Positions 22,101-34,700 of a stretch of DNA of 49,692 nucleotides are shown here, in pieces. The notes under the pieces are model-generated. The model was not told the DNA's origin and ran no database searches. It saw only the letters and a program-made list of their open reading frames with translations. Positions within the stretch are counted from its first letter, which is position 1; each line of letters opens with the position of its first letter. The translations under genes and the position numbers were made by a program. The stretch is from NCBI GenBank assembly GCA_003427395.1, contig BFEA01000941.1, positions 231,147 to 280,838 of the forward strand, read 5' to 3'. This DNA comes from Chara braunii. Taxonomy: Eukaryota > Streptophyta > Charophyceae > Charales > Characeae.

Positions 22101-25100
22101 ACCAGAGCCAAGTGCTCCGCATGTTCCCTGGTAGTTTTGCTGAATATCAGGATATCATCCAGGTAGACAACCATAAACTTATCTAGGTACGGCCTGAATA
22201 TGCGGTGCATCTCAGTCTGGAATGTGCCAGGTGCATTGCAAAGTCCAAATGGCATCACCAGGTACTCATAAGTACCATACTTGGTTTTGAAGGTCGTCTT
22301 GTGAACGTCCTCTTCTGCCATCTCAATCTGGTGATAGCCAGATTTGAGGTCGACTTTGCTGAAGATGGTACAGCCCTGGACCATATCCAGAAGGTCATCG
22401 ATCCTAGGAAGTGGCTTTGTGCTCTTCCTAGTGATCTTGTTGAGACCCCTGTAGTCTATGCACATTCTGAACTCACCACTCCCCTTTGGAACAAAGAGGA
22501 CTAGAGAACCGAATTCAGAAGTGCTGGGCCTGATCCAGCCCTTGCTGGTCAGGGTCTCAAGCTGTCGCCTGAGCTCCTCAAGCTCAGCCGGTGACATCCT
22601 GTAGATGCGTCCCTTAGGAGGGACCGCTCCAGGCAACAACTCAATGTGATGCTTGGTTGGCCGGTTGGGTAGTCCAAAGGGCTCCTGCATCAGATCAGCA
22701 TACTGATCCACAACCTGTTGTATCTCAGGAGGACAGGGAGTAGGGGGAGCGTCTGTTTGCTTGACCAGAGCTATAAACAGACGCTCATGGTCATACTGGC
22801 GAGAGAGAGCATAAAACTCTCTCACTCTCAAGCAGAAGCAGGATGTCTTAGGGTGGTGATCAGCTGCAATCATACAAGGCTGATACACCCCCTTGCTGTT
22901 TGGCAGTTCAACCTTGGGGATCTGCCAGTTGATCCGTGGGTTGACTGCTCTCAAGCCACTGCATAGAGAAAACCAGATCAAAGGGTAGATCAGGGAAGAT
23001 GTAGAAGTTCAGACTATGTCTGACTTCTCCAGCGCTGTCGAAGGTGACAGGGATACCCCTGACCTTCTCCCTGATGGTCAGAACAGTGGAGTCACCTATC
23101 CTGATCTGCAGCGGTTGCTGCAGTTGTACCACTTTCATGCCCAGATGCAGTTTTTTGACTGCACTGGGAGACATGAAATTTCGGGTGGCTCCACAGTCTA
23201 ATAACCCCTTGATCCTGGTGTGGTTGATCAGGGGCCGAAGCAGGACGAGTTCAGACTTGTTCTGCTTTCGTTCCTTCAGATGAAAGAAAAAAGCAGCAAG
23301 AGCCTGCGACTCAGATTGGTCCGGTTCCTGATCCGGGTCAGGATCCTCATATGTGAAGGATGCTGCCCGTGCAGTTCCCATACTGGATGGGAAGGAAGAT
23401 GTCTCAACTGAAGTTGCTGCAGCTGCAGACGCAGTTGCAGCACTGGAGGGAACTGCTGTCTCCAGGTTCAGCTTCAGTTTTTTAACTGAGTTGGGTTGGG
23501 CATATAAGGACAGTCCTTGAGAAAGTGCTGCCCTTCACACCTCAAGCAGACTCCCCTTTCCTTCCTCTTCCTCCATACCCCTTCCTGGATCTTCAAATCA
23601 TGCCAGGGAAGGGTGTTGGGATCGAGGGGGTCTGCTGGGAAATGGACGTCCCGTGGCAGATTTGGGCGCCGGACAGGGGTTGAAGAGCGACGTCCCTGGC
23701 TCTTCCCCTTGCTGCTTGAGGATGTGCTGGAGGCAGACCTGGCCTTTTGGAAGGCCCCCAGCGCAGCCTGCAGCTGCTGGACAACTGCTGCAACATCTGG
23801 AACAGCAGCTGAAACAGTCCCAGCAGGCGGTGTACCAGGCTGGGATCCTGTCTCAGAGGCTGATCCAGACCTCGCATAAGCAAAGGCCGCCTTTCCCTTT
23901 CTACCACCGCGAGGGAAGGCGCCTCTCCTTCTGTCACTGGAGGGGGCCTGGACATGAAGCTTGGCTTCCATATCCAAACAATCACTAGTCCTTGTGCCCG
24001 ACGCTGTACAATGCAACACAAAACTTTTCAGGCACAACCCTGCAAAAGTTAGTCAACAAGTCATCTGCTGACATAACCAGTCCAGGGGTGGAAGTCAGCT
24101 GCTCAAATTCAGCAAAGGCCTGCAGACTGCCGCTGTAATGCTGCTGGCCCAGGCGTACTATTTTATCAGCAGCTTTGCGGACTCTCTCTTTGTCTGCAAA
24201 CCGGTCTTTTTGTCAGCCCCCAGTGCCAAGGCCCAATCCTCCAAAGTCTGATTCTGGGCGCTTGCTGTAAAGGTAGCCCATTTCTGGGCAGGCCCCTGCA
24301 GCAGCCCCACAACAGTAGCCACCTTTTGCTGCTCTGGGCACTGGAACCCTTTCAGATAGGCCCGGGTTCCAGCTGCCCAATCCCCCACATCAATCTTGGG
24401 GTCATCCCCCTTGAATTTTCTGGGGCCAGGGATCTTGGGACCTCTGTGGTCCCCAACAACAATGGCGGGAGGAGGTGCAACTTTGGCCTCCGAGGTGACA
24501 AAGGGAGAAGACTTGCGAGAAGAATGAGGAGACCCAGGAGGTGGAGAAGGAGGTGGAGAAAGGAGTTGAGAAGGCCTTTTGGGCTTGAGAGAGGGGACCA
24601 CAGGGACCAGGGGACTGATGACGTTGGCTGCTGTTAACTGAGCAGTCAGATTCTAGATGGCATCCAGGATCTTGGACTGTTGAGTTCCCAGATCAGCCAC
24701 TCTCGTCTCCAGCCGCTGGATCCTCTCATCCCAGTTTGTGAAATGGCTGGCTGTGAGTTTATCCTGCAACAATACCAGCTCAGCCAGGTCTCTAGTACAC
24801 TGGGCAACTCAAGCATCTGCAAAAGTCTTCTGAGCCTGCTGCAACAGATGCTCTTTTCTGGAAGCTTCTGTTGCAGCTTCCAATTCTGCAGCCTCTTGCC
24901 TCTCTGCTTCTGCGAGCAGCGCCTGTTGCTCTCGCAGTTTCTCTTGGATCTCTTTCTTGCGCCGCTGCACAGGGGTCAGAGGAGGGGGAGGTGGAGTTGA
25001 GGGTGAGGCTTGGGCCTCATCCTTAACCACTACCTCCACCTTCCCTGCACCTGAGTCAGCGGTTTCCGACATTTTCCCTCTCAGAACAAATAATTAACGA

Positions 25101-28100
25101 AGTAAAACAGCAGGAGGTGCAGCGATTTACAACTCCCTCAGACACTCACAATTCGCTGCACTGTCTGTTCACAGAGTAATGTGGGTTAGTGGGCACAAGC
25201 AGTTAGGGTTGGAATAGGGCCACTGGGGTCAGTAGTCAAGCTGACTAGATGTCTAGTAAAATCATGCACTAACGATTTCCTATACCTGACACTGAACTTT
25301 CACTGAAGTTGCAACATGCACTTTCACAACATTCCAGAGGTCACTAGCATTCCATAGCCGAAATTAGTAATATTGATGAAGATAGGCAAAAATTGACTGA
25401 AACAGGACAGCAAGTGGTAGCGATGCAGTAACCTATACCCTAACAGCCCTAGACTCAAATTTTGCCACTGTTGACATCAACAGAAATAACCCCAGATATG
25501 ACGGATTTCAGGATTTCACTGTAATGACCCAAATTCACTGTTTCTGGACTTGCGCTTGAGCACAAATGGCAGAAATCAAATTGCGATTCACCCCAAACCG
25601 ACAGACTTGAATTTTGACGGACAAATTTTGAGTGGTGACTGACCCTAGATAGCTCAGACTATAAATAGACTCAGCGCAAAACTCAAATCCACAGTATCCC
25701 TACTTTTCCTACATAGAATTCACAGTATGATCACACAGGATGCAGCGCAATACTGTCATACAGTCCCAGAACAATTTGGAGTCAGAACAGGTCAATAGAT
25801 AGTGAGATATGAGTCCGGGTAGGGAGGAAGAAGATGGATATGGCTGTCTTGCAGTCTAACCATTCCACGATTGTGACTCTACTGACAGACAAACCATCAT
25901 TTCTATTTTTACTGATACTAATCTAATCGCTACTCAGGGAATCCTATGGAACACACTCACTTGAAGTCTTTCACTCAGTGGGTGATGAAGCCCTGGCTAT
26001 GGCTGCCAAACCCTGGTCTCGCCAGCACTTGCAGACACTCTTCCACAGCTTCCCACGTACAGGATCTCCTAAAAATTGTTGATCCGCTCCAGTATGATGT
26101 GGCGATTCAACTCCACCTCTCAGATTCACTGAATCTGGCTCAGTGGCGAGAGAATACTCTCCTGAAGGTATCTCGCCACTGCAGGTATGAGCCGCTGGTG
26201 CTAAATTTAGCCCAGAGTAGGGTTAATTTAGCAGGAGGTGATCCTGTGATCAATCCTCCCTCAGTGCTACACTGGGATTGAAGCTGCCACCCAGTTATTA
26301 CTGGATTAGGATATAATTCGCCACCCTGATCCCAGTCATCAACTGAGGTCCAATAAGTGGATGGCGAAATATCCCTGTTCTTGTCACTTCCTGTCAGGCA
26401 CACAGACAGGCTCAGGGTGCCTGATCAATCGCAAACTGATGCCCTGCAATCACCGCTTGTTTGTCTTCTCTTCCACTGGATCTTTACTCAAGAGGAAGCA
26501 CCACCATGGCACTTCTCGCCAGTTAGTGCCAGAAAGAGAAGCTGCCCCTGTTGCGCTCAACCATCTGAGCTCCAAGTCCAATCTTCGCTCCGATACCAAC
26601 TGTTATGAACTTGGTTGTTTGACAATTTGCTTGCCACTCACACACAGAAATACTCACACACGCCCATACATGCATGAGATACAGGGGAGGAAGAGACAGA
26701 GTTCACCTACACATAGACCAGAGATAAACAGCAGAATAGCAACCATGCACAGATGGGGAGAATACACACCGTGTTCTCTCTCTCTGATAAACTCCCAACA
26801 ACCAATCACAGAATGACACTGCGAAGATCACAATTAGAAAGTAACCCAGATGATAAGCCAACTCAACTTAAGTAACCCCANTTATCNTTCCAGAGTTTAA
26901 CCCAGTGTCTCGCCACACAACAACCACACACTCCACTCACTACCACCCTCTCANAGTCTAGCNCTGCATTGAAACAGCCTCCCAGAGGCCAGCGCCAAAC
27001 ACCCAGATGCAGATCATGAATNGCGAAGTAGTTCTCAGTGCCGATGAGTCACTNTGACGATGAAGAAGGCAGCTATGGCTGCCTGGCTGCTACCGCAGCA
27101 CTAGCACCCACATGTGCTCAGTGAAGAGCCCCGATATAGTCCTGCCAACGCAGATATCCCCAGGGGATAGATGCGCTGAGTACAGCCCCAGCTATGGCTG
27201 TCTCAGGTAGGCGGCTATGGCTGCTTCACGGCTGCTGAAACCTCAGGTGCCNCTGTAGGTCTTCAGCGCTGCTCACTTGGTTGGCCGCAAAAACCCTGCA
27301 TGTGAAAATGACATGCCAAAAGTCCCCAATCGATTTTCCCCCAGGACTTATAGACTCTCTACTCTCGCCTAGACCTCGACCGGACTGACTGGACCTACCG
27401 TACCGCTGCTGTTTCGGCCTCTCGGCCTCTACTGGACCCGGCTATAGGCTATAGGACCGTATGGCAGTATAGGCCGCTTAGGGCCTGTCTGTCCTAGGGT
27501 AGCCCGGGCCTGCTATAGGCAGTTAGGGTAGCTGTAGCAACTCGGTTAGTACCAGGTCTGTATTTCTCAGAAATTACAGATCTGTCCTCACGAGTTTCCA
27601 CACAGGCGGATCTCTTGGTTAGCCCTCAGCCAAACAAAATGGCAAAACTAACCCTACAGGTTAGTATACAGCCTCGCAGACAATCTCGGCAGCAGGAATC
27701 AGCAAGTCATTGCATTATCATAAAGTCCGTTACAGCAAAAGGAGTGAATGATAGGAACCGATTCGTTAAAACTTAGCAGCCGTTATCAACAAACTCGTGT
27801 GCTGGAAAAATGTTGTAAACATGTCATCTCTTATGCGTAGAGCCCTACCATCTTCACCCGAAATAAAACGTGCGGTCATCATCGCTACATCTGGTCAGGA
27901 AGTTGGCCCAAATACAGCTATAATGACCGGGCAATGCGCGGACATTCTATTCGGGTGAAGACAGCAAGCCCCTTCAGCACTTCAAAAACGACTTAATTAA
28001 AAGAGGAAGGTGGCTGTCGACCTTTGGACGGAGATACGTCAAGAACGTGCTCTATCACTAGCGTTGCTCCCAACTACACAGCAAGACCTGCAAAGCAGTG

Positions 28101-29358
28101 AGGTCTAAGCATAATTAACCCGGCCACTGAATACAAGGCGTCGCAAACAAAGCAAGATAACAAGCATATTCTTTATAGGGCGGTGGTGGTGGTCGTCCGG
28201 GGGGCCGGGGGGGGGGGAGGGGAACAGAACGTGGACGAAGAGTGGGGAGAGCAGGCATATTTTCTGGTGCGCATCTGCCATGTGCAGTGGACCAGTGTAC
28301 TAGGAGATGTGCACCACAAGTTGCACTTTGCACCCATTTGGTGCCGCACAAGTATGCACAGTCTTTTGCAGCAAAAACCAGTCCCACAAGTATGCGCAGT
28401 CTCTTACAGCAAAAAACAGTCACCCCTCTCAAGGAGGAAGCTGTCCTTTTTAGGCTTTTTTGTATTTTTCTAGGCTGTTAGTCCAGGCGCTCGGGCGCCC
28501 AACTTGTGCCCGGATACACGCNNNNNNNNNNNNNNNNNNNNNNNNNNNNNNNNNNNNNNNNNNNNNNNNNNNNNNNNNNNNNNNNNAAAAAAAAAAAAAA
28601 AAAAAAAAAAAGGAAAAACGTAAAAAGAATTAAAAAACAAAAATCCAGAGAAAAAACAAGTTCTGTAGAATTGCAATACAAAAGACTTTTGGCTGAGGTT
28701 CACATCAGAATTCCCCACGGAATCAAAGATATAAATAACTTTTTTTTAACCCCTTCAGCCCCTTAAAAAAAAAAAATTATACCCCCCTCCTCTTTACAGC
28801 CAACGCTTGAAAACAGAAAGGAGCCCGGATTTGGGCTCCTCTGGCCATGCTCATAAAACCTACAACTGACCCAAAAAAAAAACCAAAAAAAAAAAGGGCT
28901 GCTTTCTGCCTGCACGAGGTGTCCCATGCAGGTGCCCCCCAGGCGACTTGCCCCGGTTGCACGGCCGGGCGAGCCAAGTAGCCTAGGTATTTTTAGAATT
29001 TTTATTATTTTATTGTATTCTAGCAGATGATGTGATGACAAGCATATGGAAGTACATTGTCCCCCCTTTGATGAACCGAATTTTTACGTTGCATAGAGTA
29101 CACGTACGGGGGCTTTCCATACTAAACGTACAGGTAATTTCTGTACGGGATCTGTACGGGCACCTGTACGGGAACCTGTACGTTTTGTACGCCCCCGTAC
29201 GAAAAAACAAAAAAAAAAAAAAAAAAAAAAAGAATGGTCATCCATAAAAAATCCAAAAAAAACATATGTGATGCAACAACACAAAACAAGCAACATTTGG
29301 CTGAGCATGATCTTCAGATTCTTACTAGAATTTGATTAAAAAAAAAAAAAACAGTACC

Positions 29359-29397
<39 letters not shown>

Positions 29398-31655
29398 CGT
29401 ACGGGGCCCCTAGCGTACGAGTAGCGTATGAGTACAAGAGTACGAATCCATACTCCTACGAGGGTGCGTACAAGTGGCAACGCATCTGGAAAACAACATC
29501 AGCATGGCAGCAACTGAACGTGTGATCTGCATCGAGTTCTACTGGCCAAGCAACAGCATACTCACTCGACGGACCACCTTCCTTTTTTTAAGCCATTCCT
29601 TTTCATTTAATTTTTCGACCTTTCTGTCATGCAAGGAGAGTTGAGCAGAAGGCTGGGATCCACTAGGAAGAAGTCGGGAGGCCGGGAATCCACACCCATA
29701 ACCCTTAGCGTCCCATGCTGAGTAGTTGCATATATATGAGGAAAAATCAAGAGAAAATATTATACACCTGTCCTCCGATGAGGAGATGAGAGACAGCTCC
29801 TTAAAAAAAAAAAAAAAAAAAAAGGTTGTCCGACCGATTCCCATGGAAAGATGCAGAGAGACCCAAACATGGATGACAATGCCACTCACCAGGCCCTCCA
29901 CATGCTCCGCAATTACGACCTGCAAAAATTCCAGGTTCAACAGACATGGGATTATCAAGCAACCAAAATTTACAAGTTAGAACAAACCACCCGACTTTGG
30001 TGAAAACAGTGGTGTTATGTACTCAGCAACGGCCGCCCATATACTCAGCAACAGCCGCCCATACACTCTGAACGTACAACCTGCAAACAACGGTACAACC
30101 CCTGTTTTCACCAAACAGTGGTTTTTCTTTTTCCCAATAAACAACAGGGCCAAACATGCATGCAATTATAGAGGGGAAGGGGATCAGGGGATGCTGGACT
30201 CAGTTTCCAGCCAGCTGAGGACGTCGACTCATGATACGCTGAGCTCAGGGGTTGCTCCTTCCATAGAGGAAGCAGTCAATGCCCTGCTCTTTCCATAGAG
30301 GAAGCAGTCAATGCCCTGCTCTTTCCATAGAGGAAGCAGTCAATGCCCCAGTGGCACCGGTTCCTTCGGCCATAACAGAAGGAAGGAAGCATTTGGGGGG
30401 CACGTCATGCATGCTCTGATTTGAGAATAGATGGTGACAACAGGCAGGAACAATAATAGTAAGGTTTACAAATTGACTAAAACAATAATTGCTCTATTTG
30501 AAGCACTTAAAGGGACGCCGCTGGACCCCGTCTCCAGCTAGCCGAAGCTGGGTAGTAGCCGCGGTTCATTTCTGGGTAGAATTGTGAGGTCGCAGCCATC
30601 TTTTTTTTTTTTTTTTTTTTTTTTTTATAACGAAGACAACTTCTATTCACAAGCCCGGAAATGGGCCCGGCATCCCTCACATCCAGCAGGGGGCGGCGGA
30701 AGGTCCAGGCTCTCCGGCCAGGTCCGGCCAGGTCCGGCCTCCCACCGCCTAAAGTCACCCTTGTGACTTCGTATCAAAATAGAATAATTATCAGAGACAG
30801 ATGGCCAGAGCATTTGAAGCACTAAGTTAACATTTCGGTGTCATTATGGATCTCTTGGGGGGGAAATTACAAAGACGTTACAACACCACGATTCCACGCC
30901 TTTCAATGCCTGAATGTTAATCAGTAGCAGCATCAACAGACGAAGCACACCGGTTCCAATTTGAACAGACATTTGCACAATGTGCGATGATAACCGACTG
31001 GTCTATCCTGGGTAATGGCAGAGAACTGGGGGGCGCTAAAAAGTGGGGACTCAAGGAGGGAAAAAAAAAGGTGACCTCCAAGAACCCAAACAACCCCACC
31101 CCAGTTTAGCATGCATTTTTATTCCCATGCACCTGTGAGACCGGATTCGACACCTTCCCACGTCAGGGATTCCTTAGCAATTGGCAAGAGCCGTGTAGTC
31201 CGAGAAGTTCGACGAAAACTGAAAGAAAATAGAAGCTAACCCCACAGCTCAGACCACATACAACATATAAAAAATGATATAAGATGTGAATGTTTCGGTT
31301 TCTTTCAAAAGAACGACAACTTCGACAATGGTCGAAGCCTAACATGGATAGCCTCCTTTAAGGTGGACAACCCATCAGAATATGAGACTAGGAGGAGGAG
31401 GAGGAGGAAACAGCAGAAACCTCAGCGTATGCACTCAATTGTCAAACAAAACAGTCAGCATAGGAAAAAGTGCAGAGGCAGCTGAGACTCTGAGAGGCTC
31501 ACCGCAGCAATATCTTCCATGTCCTCCTCAGTGAGATCAGGTGAGACTTTCACAAGCACTGGTGGTGGCGTCTCTTCACCCCACTGCATATCGTTGCGTG
31601 CATCCAGAACCTGCAGCAAAACCACAAAGCATGGAAAGAGACGGGGGGCGGGGGC

Positions 31656-31704
<49 letters not shown>

Positions 31705-34700
31705 GGGAGGGAGCGAGAAGGGCGCAGAGGAAGGGAAACTTCTTAGCATGCGTAAGTGACAGATTCCATGAAATTTTGTTTCCCATTGCAGTGTCAACGA
31801 CCCGATTTCCCTTTTCTGTTGTTATATGATGCCGGTACACACTGCATTTTCTCCTAAAGTGCAGCGCCGTAAGTCAGGGGTTCAAGGCCCACTTAATGGA
31901 GCGATCTGCTCCAAGGGGGCAATGATTTGTACAGAGGGGATCATGCAACCAGGAAGGATGCTTCTGCACCAGAAGAAGCATTCTGCTTTTGTATCTTACA
32001 TACGCACAACGGAAAATTTAGGTTGTGAACTTGTGATCGATCGTTGTCACAAGGGAGATCTGCCAGTGGTCTACCAGCTAAACCATTCACTGACATAAGC
32101 GGCATTCCTAATAGCCTCACCAGAAGAAGCAAGAGTGGCAGAAAATAGAAGCTTAGACCCTCTTCGTGCCAACCATACCATCACAGAAGCCGAAGTATGA
32201 TCGTCCAGAGTGAAGACATCATGGAACAGGAGGAACACTGCAACGTTCTAGAAAGCATATACCATCCTAGACTTCACAAGCTGGTCAAGAAAAAACGATG
32301 AAAAAAAATCCACCCCGGCCAGAACAGAAACTAAATTAATAATATAAATAAAAGAAATAAATTCAAATAATCAAAGACGGGTGGAGCAAGCATGCAAGTT
32401 TGTCACCATATGAGCGGAACAGTGTACCTTGGGAAAGCATAATATCAGACCCAGATCCGCCAGAAGCTCTCACTGGCTGCTTCCCCCCCTACCGTCTTCA
32501 CCCGAATATAATGTATGGTCATTATAGCTGCATTTGGCCCAATTTTCAGTCCAGATGCAGCGATAATGACCGGGCATTCTATTCAGGGGAAGAAGGTAGT
32601 CCTTTTAGTTAGCAGTGGCTGAACCAAAGGAGAAGGGAAGTGGCCAAGGCTAAACTTTATAGCTGGCTGGGATCCATCCACCGATCCATGATCCCCCTGT
32701 AGATCCTTGCCCCTTATGCATCTGTCTGTCCATCCATTCATCCATCTGTCCATCTATCCATCTCTTCCTTTGGCCATCCATGCATCCATCCATTCACGCA
32801 TCTGTGACACATCCATTCACCCGCCCCTTGACCAACCCATCCACCCGCTCATCGCACCCCTCTTCTCACCCCCATCTTTCCATCCATCTATCCATCCAAC
32901 CAACCATATCTCCAGTTATCCCTTTATGCATCTGTTCTTCCATCATTTTTCTTTGTACCGCATCTGCCCACCAACACATCCATTCGTCATTCCATACGCC
33001 TGTCCATCCTCTCCACTGTCCACATGCAGCCATTGAATGGCGGCCGTTGGTCTACGGTAATCCTATCCGCAGCCACCCACCCATCCAGTCATCCATGTGT
33101 CCATCTCTTTCCAGCCATCCCTCCATCCACCCTCCCATTCATCATCCATCTGCCACAAACGGGTTCTCTCCCCCTTATGCACCCATTATCTCCCTCTGCT
33201 CGACTCACCCACGCATTCCTCCCTCCCTCCCATCCATCCATCCATCCCTCTTTCTCCATCCCTCTGTCCCCGGACTCATTTTTGTTGCCAAACACCGAGC
33301 CTGCGTGGGGATCCCAACCAGACCTGACCAGGGACCGTTTTCAATTTGCATCCTGTCCACAGACTCCGCACCTGCACGGGTTTTCCCAACCTGGGTGGGG
33401 ATCCCAACCAGACCTGACCAGGGCCTGTTTTCCAAGCCTGATGATGCAAGCTGGGTGGGGCCCACCAGTTACCAACCAGGAATTCTCTTGGTCACTGAGC
33501 TGGAGTGGTGGTTTAACATCTGACCCATGAACTGACTATCACATATATCCATTCAACTGCCCTATCCATTCTGTCCATCCCTACCATATCTCCATGCCAT
33601 CCTCCTTCGCACCCATCATTCCCATCACTTCTTCGCTCGCTCCCTCCCTCACATATCTCCATCCATACCTGGCCCATTCCTCCTGTGGTCCGTCCATTCG
33701 TCATTGTCATTCTTTCCCTCTCTCTCTCCCTCCCTCCCTCCCTCCCTCCCTCCCATCCGTCCACCCCTACCACCCATTCATATCTGCCTTCCACTTGACG
33801 GTCCATCCTATCCATTCTATTCACCTCTACCTGAGTCGACAATCCATACATGCAATCCTCGCTCCCACCTCCCGTACTCCCTGTCTCCCTCTCTCCCTTA
33901 CTCCCCGTCTCCTTCTCTCCCACCCTCCCTCTCAACCTCCATCCATACCTCCCTCCATCCCTCCCTCGCTCTCTCTCTCCCTGCATGCATCCATTTCAGC
34001 CACACCGATGGCTTATATTCTGTGCATCTGCCCCATCCATCCCATCCATCTTGCCTTCCCATTGCCCATCCATTTGAGGGAGGCAATGAGGATGGGTGTT
34101 CTTTCATGTGTGTGACTCCTGCCTGTGCAGCAGTATGTTTGTGCAGATTGACAGGGCAGCCATGGCCGGGGCTACTCGCGACAATGCCGGACTACGTGGT
34201 CAGGCAAAAACAAGTGTTGGGCTGTAGAAGGCATCCATTCAAAGCCACCTGAGCATCCCCTAAGCTACGAAGATACAGATACACCCAGTTTCAATGATAC
34301 CCACTTTCAATGATGTCCAATGCCCCATACGTGGTTAACAGGGGCCTCCCCTTTTCAGTCCATAGGCTAACAACTTTACAACCCAAGCACCGGAAATTAT
34401 GTGAAATAGGCATTCAAAGATCCTGAACGACAACTAAAGGAATGGCCCCACTTTCCCTGCTAAGCCCCATTTCGATGCCATGGAATTGTTAGGAACCTGA
34501 CCATTTTTAGGGCTAGGTTCGTGCTAGGAATAGTACCAGTGATCTTTCTTGAATCTTGACTCAATGTGGTCATATTTGCTGCGATGCACCCAGCAACTTT
34601 GTCCGATTTCTACAACGGGCCAGGCAACTTGGACCCCCATAGGCACATCAGCATGAGCAACTCGGATCTCATGCAAAAACTACTTGGATCCCCATAGACA

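Larger units (their letters stand above)
19737..27714 (-). mobile_element. Ty3/gypsy LTR retrotransposon 2, integrase-deleted, in DHODH intron
   Basis: Two 1114-bp LTRs (TG...CA ends in both senses) bracket a minus-strand internal region with primer site, gag, protease, RT and partial RNase H, post-integrase tail and polypurine tract. TTAT precedes the left LTR and follows the right one, a likely target-site duplication. Integrase is missing, so the copy is non-autonomous. Visible LTR differences are about 1-2%, suggesting recent insertion, with the caveat about shared Ns given in the findings. Confidence 0.94.

Noticed and set aside
31519-31840. Poly-Gly / poly-Pro proteins around 31650
   Set aside because: Readings through the 46-G run only; the real coding here is the DHODH exon on the minus strand in another frame.
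32700-34252. Long open frames over the CCAT region (up to ~250 codons)
   Set aside because: They translate a 4-bp repeat into Pro/Ser/His-rich or Gly/Arg-rich strings on both strands; no domain, no splice structure.
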